Origin: DATCBF01 sp964401995
GTDB taxonomy: Bacteria; Actinomycetota; Thermoleophilia; Solirubrobacterales; 70-9
Direction: 5' to 3'
Length of the DNA stretch: 64,000 nt
NCBI GenBank assembly: GCA_964401995.1
Contig: CAYOAP010000003.1
Span: forward strand, 124,001-188,000
Part shown: one piece after another, positions 1 to 8,370 of the stretch
Numbering within the stretch: position 1 is the stretch's first letter
Layout: each line of letters starts with the position of its first letter
The notes under the pieces: model-generated
Databases searched by the model: none
What the model saw: the letters and a program-made list of their open reading frames with translations, nothing else
Told to the model about the DNA's origin: nothing
Position numbers and translations under genes: made by a program

Positions 1-38
1 GCGAAGAGGAACGAGCCGCTGTCGCGCAGCGTTCTCAT
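1..38 (-). CDS. Start of a gene cut by the window edge (possibly signal peptidase)
   Basis: Only the first 12 codons are present (MRTLRDSGSFLF, then off the edge). The ATG overlaps the stop of the upstream gene in an ATGA arrangement, and a GGGGGAGG ribosome site lies just upstream inside that gene, so translational coupling is likely. SipW-like signal peptidases commonly accompany TasA/CalY-type proteins, so a signal peptidase I is a reasonable guess from context. The visible residues do not prove it. Confidence 0.5.
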   Translation of the reverse strand, partial: MRTLRDSGSFLF

Positions 39-565
39 CGCCCCTCCCCCGCCACCGCCGGGACCAGCTGCAGATCGACGTGCCTGCCCTCGTAGCCGGT
101 CTCGACGCTGGCTGGGATCTCGATCGCGAGCCGGACGTGGCGGCGTTCGCCGCTGGCAAGGACCAGTGAGATCGGCGTCCCCCGACGCAGTTCGCCGATC
201 GTCATGTCGCCGAAGGTGCGCCCGTCGGCGACGAGCTGGACCCGGGCGAGGCTGTCGAGTTCGGTCGAGGAGGGGATGGCGCGCAGCGCCGCGGTCAGCG
301 GCTGCCCAGCCTCGTTGACGAGGTCGAAGCTGGCTTCCGCGGCCGGCGTCCCCGGCCGCAGGCTGGCGCTGTGCAAGACCACGCTTGGGGCCGCCGGCTG
401 GGCGGCCAGCGCCCCGTCGGAGCGCACGGTGACGTCGACCGAAGCCGGCAGGACGCCGCCGTGGCCGCCGCTCGGCAGCGCCAGGACGACCACTGCGACC
501 GCGATGCCGGCGCCCACAAGGGCGCCGGCAAACCGCGGCAGGCGACGGCTTTCTCCGAGATACAT
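35..565 (-). CDS. Secreted or membrane-anchored protein beside a TasA/CalY-like protein
   Basis: The product is 176 aa. A hydrophobic segment at about residues 12-32 is a signal peptide or membrane anchor. The rest is a small beta-rich domain without cysteines. It lies 25 bp downstream of the TasA/CalY-like gene and overlaps the next gene by 4 bp, so the three look like one operon. Motifs such as SFDLVNEAGQPLTAALR and the ERRHVRLAIEIP stretch resemble the Ig-like fold of camelysin-type proteins, but I cannot name a family. Function is unknown. An accessory factor or second subunit of an extracellular fibre is an inference. Confidence 0.7.
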   Translation of the reverse strand: MYLGESRRLPRFAGALVGAGIAVAVVVLALPSGGHGGVLPASVDVTVRSDGALAAQPAAPSVVLHSASLRPGTPAAEASFDLVNEAGQPLTAALRAIPSSTELDSLARVQLVADGRTFGDMTIGELRRGTPISLVLASGERRHVRLAIEIPASVETGYEGRHVDLQLVPAVAGEGR

Positions 566-590
566 GGCAGCTCTCCCTGACCGGGCAGCC

Positions 591-1181
591 CTACTGGTTG
601 CGGGCCTCCCAGTTGAAGGTGTGGGAGCCAGTGGTCAGGCCCTGCGCGGCGTCGGGGGCGCTGCTCTGCAGGGTTGCGGTGAACTGATAGACGACCGAGT
701 CGTTGGTCGCCCATTTGGTCGCCGACGTCCCGGGATAGTCGACAACCCCGTTGGTGTAGCTGTTTTTGGCGGTGCCGAAGGCAGCGAGCGTGCCGCTGTA
801 GAGGGCGCCGCCGGAGTCGGCGACGAAGCCGGTGCAGCTCGGGAACGAGGATGAGGACTGGGTCCCTGGCGTGACCGTCAGATCGACGTACTGGCCCAAG
901 GAGCCAATCGTGCTGGACGTGTAGAGGCGCACATCGGCGTCGAGCGAGCCGGTGTAGGTCACCTTGATGCATTTGGTGACGCTTTCGCCGGGCTTGGCGT
1001 TGGCGACGCTGTACATCGCCCCGCCAAGGTCGTTGTCGCCGAGCGTCACCGTGCCGGAGGCGAACTGGCTGGAGGCGGCACTGGTCGTGCTCGAGAAGGC
1101 GCCGAAAACGCCTATCGCGGCGAAACTGCCGAGGCTGCCCATGCAAAGCAGCGTCATCAGGACTTTGATCTTCAGGGTCAT
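591..1181 (-). CDS. TasA/CalY (camelysin)-like secreted protein with SipW-type signal peptide
   Basis: The product is 196 aa. It starts with a hydrophobic segment (residues 7-28) ending in GAFSSTTSA, followed by FASGTVTLGDN. That is the typical arrangement of SipW-dependent signal peptides in TasA/CalY-type proteins, where a signal peptidase cuts before an all-beta domain. Two cysteines occur in the mature part (KCIKV and SCTGF). A good ribosome site (AAGGAGAG) lies 4-5 nt before the ATG. Family members form extracellular fibres or are surface metalloprotease-like proteins. In an actinobacterium the role is probably a secreted matrix or surface component. Family assignment is by pattern only. 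Confidence 0.7.
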   Translation of the reverse strand: MTLKIKVLMTLLCMGSLGSFAAIGVFGAFSSTTSAASSQFASGTVTLGDNDLGGAMYSVANAKPGESVTKCIKVTYTGSLDADVRLYTSSTIGSLGQYVDLTVTPGTQSSSSFPSCTGFVADSGGALYSGTLAAFGTAKNSYTNGVVDYPGTSATKWATNDSVVYQFTATLQSSAPDAAQGLTTGSHTFNWEARNQ

Positions 1182-1195
1182 GATCTCTCCTTTTT

Positions 1196-1260
1196 GGCGC
1201 TGTAGAAGGGAGCGCTTTTTTTGCGCCGGGCCTTTAGACGAGCCATCTGGGTCAGGTCAA
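1196..1260 (-). promoter_or_regulatory. Promoter and hairpin leader of the TasA/CalY-like gene
   Basis: On the minus strand TTGACC (1260-1255) is followed after 18 bp by TAAAGG (1236-1231). The leader then holds two mutually exclusive pairings: GCGC-A7-GCGC, or the outer GGCGC (1227-1223) with GCGCC (1200-1196). They end a few bases before the AAGGAGAG ribosome site. Switching between the two is a possibility, not shown. Confidence 0.35.
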
Positions 1261-1351
1261 GAGGACTGGCCGAAAATATGAGTGCCAGAGCTTCGGCATT
1301 AGAAGAGATCTCTTTATGCGTGAAGGATTCCTCCCAGGCACGCGCTTGCGC

Positions 1352-2908
1352 TCAGAGGCGCAGGTCCTCGTCGGCCAGCTCCGCCTCGTAGGTCTCGGGA
1401 ATCGCCGCCCCGTCCGCCGAGGACTCGCGCCAGCGGGCGAGCTGGACCGTGAGCACCTGGCGCGGGTGGCGAAGCTGGGCCAACCCTTCCCTCTCCCCCT
1501 TGGTGAAGAAACCGCTGGCGAGCAGGACGAGCGGGTAGAGCAGCCAGAGCGCGATGCGGCCAAACAGCCCCGCGGCACCGTCGGTCGGCAGCAACAGCTC
1601 GCCCAGGCCGGCCAGCGCCGAGGAGACCAGGACCAGGCGGACCAGGCGGCCCCACTGGTAGGGGACCGGGAAAAGCCGCTGGGTGAACCCGTACATCAAC
1701 GCCAGCACGACGAGGTAGGAAGCGACGAGGGCGAGGCCGGCGCCGACGATCCCCAGCGGCGGCACCAGCAGCAGGTTGAGGACGACGTTGACAACTAGGG
1801 CCGCGATCGTCGCCGGGAAGTTGAAGCCGGTGCGGCCGGTGCGGCCGAGGATGACGACGAGGACCAGATAGAGCGCGTAGAGGGTGACGGCGGTGGCGAT
1901 CAACCCGATCGCCTTGTAGGAGCCGAAGAATTCGGGCGCTGCCAGGGCGCGGACGATCCAGCGCGAGAGCAGCCACAGGCCGGTGACGACGAAGGCGCAG
2001 CCGGCGGCGAACCAGGTGACGATCACGGCGTAGGCGCGGCGGGCCTCGTCGTCGTCGCGGATCGAGTAGGCGAGCGGCGGCCAGGCGAGCTGGAAGCCTC
2101 GGACCAGGACGTTGACCCCCTGGGCGAACTTGACCGCGAGCGAGTAGAGCCCGGCCTGGGCCAACCCGGCCGAGGCCGAACCGGCCGAGCGGATGATGAT
2201 GATGCGGTCGACGAAATTGAGCAGGTAGAGCGAGAGCTCGGCCGGCATCGTCGGCAATCCGAACCGCATCAGCCGCTGCAGCAGCTCGCGGTCGATCCAT
2301 AGCGAGAGCCGGCGGCGATGGACGACGATCAGGCCGAGGACGAAGGCGGCGCCGCTGGCGTAGCTGCCGAGCAGCAGGCCGCGGGCGCCCTCGCCCCGGC
2401 CAACCACCAGGATCACGGTCAGGCCGATCGTGACCAGGACATTGGCGATCGTGGTCAGGAAGAAGGCGCGGGCGCGCTCCTCGAGCCGGAACAGGGTCAA
2501 CAGGTACTCGAACATGGTCAGCACCCAGAGGCCGCCGATCGAGATCCGAGCGAGGTCCGGCGCCGGTTTGACGAGCAGCGCTTCGGAGATCTGGCCGGCG
2601 AAGGGCAGGGCGATCAGCGCCGCCGCCGTGGTGACCCAGAACATGGTCGCGAAGGAGGTGGCGACGACGCGGGCGGGATCCTCGCCATCCTTGTAGTAGA
2701 AGCGCAGCAGCGCCTCGATCATCCCCAGCCGGACGACGATGCTGGCCGAGACCACGGCGGCGAACATCGCCTCGGCGGCGCCGTAGTCGACCTTGGTCAG
2801 GTAGCGCGTGTAGAGCGGCAGCAGCGCGACCGCAATCAGCTTCGAGACGATGCTCGCCGCCGTGTAGGCGGCGCCGGTCGTCGCGAGGCGGCGAAGGTAG
2901 CCCGACAC
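1352..2908 (-). CDS. Polysaccharide flippase (Wzx/MATE-like) membrane protein
   Basis: The product is 518 aa with about 12-14 hydrophobic segments. It begins with RLATTGAAYTAASIVSKLIA and continues with LPLYTRYLTKVDYG, typical of Wzx/RfbX-type lipid-linked oligosaccharide flippases of the MOP superfamily. The GTG at 2908 is chosen because the reading frame upstream of it is antisense-like, arginine-rich shadow sequence of the preceding gene, which stops at 2919. It is the last gene of the exopolysaccharide operon, where it would move undecaprenyl-linked repeat units across the membrane for the ligase/polymerase encoded just upstream. Substrate unknown. Confidence 0.8.
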   Translation of the reverse strand: MSGYLRRLATTGAAYTAASIVSKLIAVALLPLYTRYLTKVDYGAAEAMFAAVVSASIVVRLGMIEALLRFYYKDGEDPARVVATSFATMFWVTTAAALIALPFAGQISEALLVKPAPDLARISIGGLWVLTMFEYLLTLFRLEERARAFFLTTIANVLVTIGLTVILVVGRGEGARGLLLGSYASGAAFVLGLIVVHRRRLSLWIDRELLQRLMRFGLPTMPAELSLYLLNFVDRIIIIRSAGSASAGLAQAGLYSLAVKFAQGVNVLVRGFQLAWPPLAYSIRDDDEARRAYAVIVTWFAAGCAFVVTGLWLLSRWIVRALAAPEFFGSYKAIGLIATAVTLYALYLVLVVILGRTGRTGFNFPATIAALVVNVVLNLLLVPPLGIVGAGLALVASYLVVLALMYGFTQRLFPVPYQWGRLVRLVLVSSALAGLGELLLPTDGAAGLFGRIALWLLYPLVLLASGFFTKGEREGLAQLRHPRQVLTVQLARWRESSADGAAIPETYEAELADEDLRL

Positions 2909-2918
2909 GCCGCTGACC

Positions 2919-4499
2919 CTACGCCGGGTCGCGGACCGCCGGGGCTGCCGCGAGCGAGGCGCCGACCGCGAGCAGGACCCAGGTGATCGGGTCCTCGAAG
3001 AAGCCGGCGTAGGCCATCGTGTGGACGAGGAGAGCCACAAAGGCAGCGAGAACTGCCGCCCGAGCTGCGAGGTAGGCGCGCGGGGCCTGACCCGGGGAGA
3101 GGGCCTGCGGGCGGGCAAGTGTGTCCGTTCTCGGCCCCCTCCCCGCGCCACCCGCGCGAGACCCCGCCAGGCCAGGCATCAGGGGACCGAGGCCACTGGC
3201 CATCGTCCACAACGCTGTCGCGATCAGCGCGACGTAAGCGACCAAGCCGATTGTCCCCTGCTCTGAGGCGACTGTGATCGGCTCGGTGTGGGAGATCGAG
3301 ACTGGGGCGTCCTGGTTGGCGGCGTGGTCGCGGTAGGCGTGCTGGAAGCCGCCGCTGCCGTAGCCCCAGATCGGGCGTTCGCCGAAGAGATCGAGGCCGC
3401 CGGAGACGAGGTTGGCGCGGCCGCTGGTGTCGATGTTGAGGCGCGAGAAGTTGACCTTGCCGGAGCCGCCGACCAGGGTGACGACAAGAACCGCCCCGAT
3501 CGCTCCGATCGCCGCTGCGCCCAGGGTCCAGCGCCAGCTCCAACGCAGCGCCGCGAGCGCCGCGAGGCCGGCCAGCAGGGCGATGAAGCTCGACTGCGAG
3601 AAGGTCTGCGCCAGGCCGATCCAGAGCACGGCGACGAGCAAGGTCAGCAAGGCGAAGGTCCGGCGCTCCTTGATCCAGAGCAGCGACGCCATCGCGACCA
3701 CGATCACCAGGGCCAGGTAGCGCCCATAGATGTTGGGGTCCCAGAAGACCGAGTTGACCCGGAAGTAGGTGTGGAATTCGTTGGAGCGGATCACCTGGTC
3801 GTTCCAGAAGAGGCTGCGGCTGACGTACTCGACCGAGCCGATCAGGACGAAGGCAAGGGCCTCGGCGGCGACCACCGCGAGAACGTAGGTGAGCAGCCGC
3901 TTGTCCCACTTGACGTCGCGCAGCAACCCGTACGCCACCGTGAACGGGACAAGGAAGAAGCAGACGTTCTGAAGCCCCTTCGAAAAGTCGGGCGAGTAGA
4001 GCGACTGAAGGGCGTAGAGGACCACCGCGGCAGCCAGGATGCGCGGCAGCCAAACAAGCGGCGCGGCGGATGCGGCGGCCGGCGCATCCGCCCGAGTCCC
4101 ATTCCAATCTCGAAGCGCTGTGGCCAGAACCCCGGCGGCGATCACCAGGTAGAGCGGGACCAAAAGGTTGGCCGTGTCGCCGCCCGCTTCCAGGGGGATG
4201 CGAAATGGGAGCGCGGCGACTATCGCCAATGGCAACAGGATCGGCCAGCGGCGGAAGACGAGGGCTAGGGCCCCGGTTGCCGCAAGGGCGACGATCCCGA
4301 GGGCGACGAGGCGATCGGCGTGGTGGCGGAGGTCGACGATCTGGGTCGTGTGCCACTGGTCGCCGAGGATCAGGGCCGGGAGCAAAGCGATCGCCGCCAG
4401 CATCGCGAGCGAGCGCAGCCGGCCCGGCGGGACCAGGATCGAGCCTGCGCCCGCTGCGGCTGCAGCCAGGACACCGGCGGCAGCGAGGAAAGCGCTCAA
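2919..4499 (-). CDS. O-antigen ligase/polymerase-like membrane protein
   Basis: The product is 526 aa and strongly hydrophobic, with many TM segments. A large periplasmic-type loop contains NFSRLNIDTSGRANLVSGGL and the FGERPIWGYGSGGFQHAYRDH stretch, which is the Wzy_C/O-antigen ligase signature. TTG at 4499 is chosen because it overlaps the stop of the previous gene (TTGA); the longer frame upstream is a shadow. The protein probably polymerises or transfers polysaccharide repeat units on the outer membrane face, working with the downstream flippase. Whether it is a ligase or a polymerase cannot be told from sequence alone. Confidence 0.8.
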   Translation of the reverse strand: MSAFLAAAGVLAAAAAGAGSILVPPGRLRSLAMLAAIALLPALILGDQWHTTQIVDLRHHADRLVALGIVALAATGALALVFRRWPILLPLAIVAALPFRIPLEAGGDTANLLVPLYLVIAAGVLATALRDWNGTRADAPAAASAAPLVWLPRILAAAVVLYALQSLYSPDFSKGLQNVCFFLVPFTVAYGLLRDVKWDKRLLTYVLAVVAAEALAFVLIGSVEYVSRSLFWNDQVIRSNEFHTYFRVNSVFWDPNIYGRYLALVIVVAMASLLWIKERRTFALLTLLVAVLWIGLAQTFSQSSFIALLAGLAALAALRWSWRWTLGAAAIGAIGAVLVVTLVGGSGKVNFSRLNIDTSGRANLVSGGLDLFGERPIWGYGSGGFQHAYRDHAANQDAPVSISHTEPITVASEQGTIGLVAYVALIATALWTMASGLGPLMPGLAGSRAGGAGRGPRTDTLARPQALSPGQAPRAYLAARAAVLAAFVALLVHTMAYAGFFEDPITWVLLAVGASLAAAPAVRDPA

Positions 4500-4999
4500 G
4501 GCTTGCTCCCCCCGGCCCGCTTGCAGCCGGCCGCAGGTTCTGCCGGCGCCCGGTGCAGGTGGATCGTCCCCGGCGGGACCAGGTTCCGTTCCTGCCCCAG
4601 CAGCTTCACCCGCAGCTTGTAGCGGCCGGCGGCAGCGATGCCGTCGTCGCGGCTGCGGCCGTCCCAATAGAAGGTGAAGAAGTGGTAGCGCTTGAGGAAG
4701 CGGTCGCGGGCGAGCGTGATCACCACCTTGCCGCCGGGCTTGACCACCTGGACGGTGGCATCGTCGGACTGGGTGACGCGGAAGCGGATCCGCTCGCGGT
4801 CGTAGCGGCAGTCGCCGTTGGGGGTGAAGCCATGGACCGGCGGGGCGTGTGGGTGGAGGCGCGGGACGGAGACAAAGGTCGCCCGGTCGAGGACCAGGGG
4901 GTCGCGCTTGAGCCGCTGCGACCAGGCGAAGGCCGCGACGGTGGCGACGACGAGAAGCGCGAAGACCAGTCCGGCCGCGCTAGTCCGCCGACGAGGCAT
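4496..4999 (-). CDS. Secreted protein with FlgD Ig-like domain
   Basis: The product is 167 aa. An N-terminal membrane segment (residues 9-26) is followed by one FlgD-Ig-like beta domain: FTPNGDCRYDRERIRFRVTQ, then YWDGRSRDDG and AAAGRYKLRV, the usual NGD...WDG...G.Y pattern. It overlaps both neighbours (20 bp with the LytR_C gene, 4 bp with the ligase gene), so it belongs to the polysaccharide operon. Such domains are generally structural. Catalytic activity is not suggested. A role as an envelope-anchored scaffold or accessory factor is inferred. Confidence 0.7.
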   Translation of the reverse strand: MPRRRTSAAGLVFALLVVATVAAFAWSQRLKRDPLVLDRATFVSVPRLHPHAPPVHGFTPNGDCRYDRERIRFRVTQSDDATVQVVKPGGKVVITLARDRFLKRYHFFTFYWDGRSRDDGIAAAGRYKLRVKLLGQERNLVPPGTIHLHRAPAEPAAGCKRAGGSKP

Positions 5000-5735
5000 T
5001 GTCCTCGCCGACGATCACGGCGACAGGCGCCCCGGCCGAAACCGAGCTGATCTCCGAGGACATCTGCTGAACCTTGGCGATCCCCAACATCTTGGCCACC
5101 CGGTGGCCTTCGGCAGCGTGCCCCGGCTTGTACATGACGACACTGTCGACGAAGCTCGAGCTGCTGTTGGTGACGGCGCCGAGCTTGAAGCCCTTGCGCT
5201 CGACCTTGTTCCCGTAGCGGGCGGCGAGCCCGGGGACGGCGGTGCCGTTGAGCACGGTCACCTGGATTTCGCCGCCGCTGCCGGCCGCGCTCTTGCTGCT
5301 CGAGCCGCTGTCGCTGCCGCCCTGGGTGACCGCGTAGGCGACGCCGCCACCAATCAGGACCAAGACGATGAAGATCGCGACCAGGTAGCGGGGCTCGGCC
5401 AGCCGCCCTCCAGCGGAGAAGAAGTCCCGCAAGCGCTCGCCGCGGGTGAGTTCGGGCAGCCCAGCCTCGCGCCGTTTTCGCCGTTCCTCGCGCAGCTCGA
5501 CCGCGTCGCGCTCCGCCGTCTTCGACTCCTCCAGCTGGCGCAGCTCCTCGGCCCGCTGCGCCGCGACCGCCGAGGTCGACTCCTTGCGATCGGCATCGCG
5601 CTCGGGCGCGGAGCCGGCCCATTCACGCAGGCGGCGGATGTCGCGGGCCTGGGTGAACGACAGCAAGGCGAAGAAGGCCAGGCCGAGAAACGAGGCGAGG
5701 CCGGCGAAGGCGCCGATTTTTTCGACCAGATGCAC
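4980..5735 (-). CDS. Membrane protein with LytR C-terminal domain
   Basis: The product is 251 aa. It has a membrane segment at about 8-30, a long charged Glu/Arg-rich middle (about 45-105, probably coiled coil), and a second membrane segment at about 113-136. A LytR_C domain follows at about 155-250 (VTVLNGTAVPGLAARYGNKV, then KPGHAAEGHRVAKMLG). The catalytic LCP phosphotransferase domain that normally precedes LytR_C is absent. It lies between the CapD-type dehydratase and the FlgD-Ig-like gene in the polysaccharide operon, so it may help anchor polymer or regulate assembly. Molecular function unknown. Confidence 0.75.
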   Translation of the reverse strand: MHLVEKIGAFAGLASFLGLAFFALLSFTQARDIRRLREWAGSAPERDADRKESTSAVAAQRAEELRQLEESKTAERDAVELREERRKRREAGLPELTRGERLRDFFSAGGRLAEPRYLVAIFIVLVLIGGGVAYAVTQGGSDSGSSSKSAAGSGGEIQVTVLNGTAVPGLAARYGNKVERKGFKLGAVTNSSSSFVDSVVMYKPGHAAEGHRVAKMLGIAKVQQMSSEISSVSAGAPVAVIVGEDNASSAD

Positions 5736-5752
5736 GGAGAGGCTGCGAGAGG

Positions 5753-7642
5753 CTACTCGTCGTAGACGACCGTCGCCGCGTCGCCGTCCGTCGCGGTGAT
5801 CATCGCAACCACCCGTTCCGCCAGATTGGCCTCGTCACCAGCCAGCACCAGGTGCTCGAGCCCGTTCAGGGTCGAGTCGACCCACTCGGGGTCGAGCGGC
5901 ACGGCGCGGACGGCGCGGTGGATCCGTTTGGCGGCGGTCGGCTGTTCCGACTCGGTGTCGCCGAACAGCTCCTCGTGCAGCTTCTCGCCGGCCCGCGGCT
6001 TGGTGAACTCGACCGCGATGTCGGCTTCGGGCTCGTAGCCGGCGAGGCGGATCATGTTGTGGGCGAGGTCGACGATCTTGACCGGCTCGCCCATGTCGAG
6101 GACGAAGACCTCGCCCTTGCCGGCGCCAATGTCGCCGGCGCGGATCACCATCTGCACCGCCTCCGGGATCGTCATGAAGTAGCGGGTCATCTCCGGGTGG
6201 GTGACGGTGACCGGGCCGCCGCGCTCGATCTGGTTGCGGAAGATCGGCACCACGCTGCCGGAGGAGGCGAGGACGTTGCCGAAGCGGACCGAGGCGAAGC
6301 GGGTGGCGGGATGTTTGTTGCCGGCCGCCTCGACGATGAACTCGGCCATCGCCTTCGAGGCGCCCATCACCGTCTGCGGGTTGACCGCCTTGTCGGTCGA
6401 GATCAGGACGAAGCGCTCGACCTCGGAGGCGGCCGCGGTCTCGGCCGTGACCCGGGTCGCGATCGCGTTGTTGCGGACCGCCTCCAGCGGGTTGGCCTCC
6501 ATCAGCGGCACGTGCTTGTAGGCGGCGGCGTGGAAGACGACGCTGGGTTTGAAGCGCTGCATCACCTCCAGCATCCGGTGCGGCTCCTTGCAGTCGGCGA
6601 GCACCGACTCGACGTTGGTGCAGTGGCGCTCCTCGACCATCTCGCGGTCGATTTCGAAGAGGTTGTCCTCGGCGTGGTCGAGCATCACCAGCAGCCGCGG
6701 GTTGACCCTGGCGATCTGGCGGCAGAGCTCGGAGCCGATCGAGCCGCCGGCGCCTGTGACGAGGACGATGCGGTCGCGCAAGTAGGCGCCGACCCGGTCG
6801 AGCTCGACCACGATCGGGTCGCGGCCGAGCACGTCCTCGACCTGGACCTCGCGCAGCTGCTTGTTGAGCTGGACGCCGCCGCGCAGCAGCTCGAAGACTG
6901 TCGGCAGGGTGCGGACGCGGATCTCGCGCTCGCGGCAGGCGGCGACGACCTTGCCGCGCAGGGTGCCGGGGGCGGACGGGATCGCGATCACGACCTCGTC
7001 GGGCTGGGTCTCGTCGAGGATCGTCGCGATCTGCTTGGTCGAGCCCAGAACCTTCAGGCCCAGCATCCGCATCCCCCGCTTGCGCGGGTCGTCGTCGATG
7101 AAGCCGATCGCGGTCGAGCCGAGGTTGGGGTTGAGCTGCAGCTCGCGGACCACCATCTGGCCGCCCGAGCCGGCGCCGATCACAAGCACCTCGTGCTTGG
7201 GGACCCGGGCGCCACGCGAGGGCCGTTCGACGATCAACCGCACGGCGAGGCGGGCGCCGGCGATCAGCAGCATCGTCAGCACAAAATCCATCACGATCAC
7301 CGAGCGCGGCAGGCTGTGCTTGAACGGCTGCAGGACGGCGAAGGCGATGATCAGGATGCCGGTTGAGACGGCGACGGCGCGCAGGATCAGGAGGAAGTCG
7401 CGGCCGCTGACGTAGCGCCACCACTTCTGGTAGAGCCCGAAGGCGGCGAAGACGATCAGCTTGCCGACGACGACGAAGCCGACAGCCTGGGCGAAGAGGA
7501 TCCAGTAGCGGTGCGGCAGCCCGTGCGGGTCGTCGAGAAACCGCAGCCGGAAGGCCAGGTAGAAGGCGAGCGTCAGAAGTGCCGCGTCAGCGAGCATCTG
7601 CAGAGCCCGATTGCGGTAGACGGGATGGTTCAACCGGCGCAT
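5753..7642 (-). CDS. CapD/WbpM-type nucleotide-sugar 4,6-dehydratase
   Basis: The product is 629 aa. Four TM helices (about 14-130) are followed by a CoA-binding-like Rossmann domain (VLVIGAGSGG, 152-161) and an extended SDR domain with TGAGGSIGSE at 296-305. The active site has TDKA (416-419) and MGASK (426-430): Met replaces the usual Tyr of the SDR triad, as is normal in the PglF/WbpM/CapD group. Family members convert UDP-GlcNAc to a 4-keto-6-deoxy sugar at the membrane, the first step towards diaminated or fucosamine-type sugars. It is the first gene of the polysaccharide operon. Exact sugar product unknown. Confidence 0.88.
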   Translation of the reverse strand: MRRLNHPVYRNRALQMLADAALLTLAFYLAFRLRFLDDPHGLPHRYWILFAQAVGFVVVGKLIVFAAFGLYQKWWRYVSGRDFLLILRAVAVSTGILIIAFAVLQPFKHSLPRSVIVMDFVLTMLLIAGARLAVRLIVERPSRGARVPKHEVLVIGAGSGGQMVVRELQLNPNLGSTAIGFIDDDPRKRGMRMLGLKVLGSTKQIATILDETQPDEVVIAIPSAPGTLRGKVVAACREREIRVRTLPTVFELLRGGVQLNKQLREVQVEDVLGRDPIVVELDRVGAYLRDRIVLVTGAGGSIGSELCRQIARVNPRLLVMLDHAEDNLFEIDREMVEERHCTNVESVLADCKEPHRMLEVMQRFKPSVVFHAAAYKHVPLMEANPLEAVRNNAIATRVTAETAAASEVERFVLISTDKAVNPQTVMGASKAMAEFIVEAAGNKHPATRFASVRFGNVLASSGSVVPIFRNQIERGGPVTVTHPEMTRYFMTIPEAVQMVIRAGDIGAGKGEVFVLDMGEPVKIVDLAHNMIRLAGYEPEADIAVEFTKPRAGEKLHEELFGDTESEQPTAAKRIHRAVRAVPLDPEWVDSTLNGLEHLVLAGDEANLAERVVAMITATDGDAATVVYDE

Positions 7643-7680
7643 AGGGACCGGGCGAGTTTAGAGCCTGAGGTCTTAGGATC

Positions 7681-8370
7681 ATGGATCTCTTCATGCTGAA
7701 TCCGTTTCTCTACGCCGATCTCACCGGCCCCGTCGTCGACTTCTGCGTCAACGTGATCAACGACACCGGGCTGGCCGGGGTCTTCCTGCTGATGGCAGCG
7801 GGAAGCGCCTGCATCCCGATTCCGAGCGAGGCGGTGATGCTGTTCGCCGGCTTCAACGTCTCCAACGGCGACCAGACCCTGCTCGGGGTCGCCCTCGCCG
7901 GCTTCGCCGGCAACATGGCCGGCTCCTGGCTGACCTACGCGGTCGGCTACTACGGCCGGGTCGACCTGCTGGAGAAAAACCGGCTGATCCACATCAGCCC
8001 CGCCCGCCTCGCCTGGGTTGATGGCTGGTTCAAACGCCACGGCGACGCCACCGTCTTCTTCGCCCGCCTGCTGCCGCTGGTCCGCGCCTTCATCTCGCTG
8101 CCGGCCGGGCTGGCGCGGATGCCCTTCTGGCGTTTCACCTGGCTGACCGCGCTGGGCTCGATCCCCTGGGTGGTTGGCTTCGCCCTGATCGGCCGCGCCG
8201 TCGGCGACAACTGGGAACAGTGGCGCCACCACCTGCAGGTGCTCGACTACCTCGTCGTCGCGGCGATCATCGGCCTCGTCATCTACTGGCTAGTCAAGCG
8301 GCGAGGCGGCGGCTCCGGTGACGAGGGCAACGACCCCGCGGCCGAGCCGGCCGGCACCAGCGGCGCTTGA
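7681..8370 (+). CDS. DedA family membrane protein
   Basis: The product is 229 aa. It has the SNARE-associated/DedA pattern: LMAAGSACIPIPSEAVMLFA near the N-terminus (Pro-Glu re-entrant loop) and FFARLLPLVRAFISLPAGLA with the conserved arginines and glycines in the middle. Recent work links DedA proteins to flipping of undecaprenyl phosphate or phosphatidylethanolamine. The next gene is undecaprenyl-diphosphatase, overlapping by 3 bp, so a joint role in recycling the lipid carrier fits well. That functional link is inferred from context. Confidence 0.88.
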   Translation: MDLFMLNPFLYADLTGPVVDFCVNVINDTGLAGVFLLMAAGSACIPIPSEAVMLFAGFNVSNGDQTLLGVALAGFAGNMAGSWLTYAVGYYGRVDLLEKNRLIHISPARLAWVDGWFKRHGDATVFFARLLPLVRAFISLPAGLARMPFWRFTWLTALGSIPWVVGFALIGRAVGDNWEQWRHHLQVLDYLVVAAIIGLVIYWLVKRRGGGSGDEGNDPAAEPAGTSGA

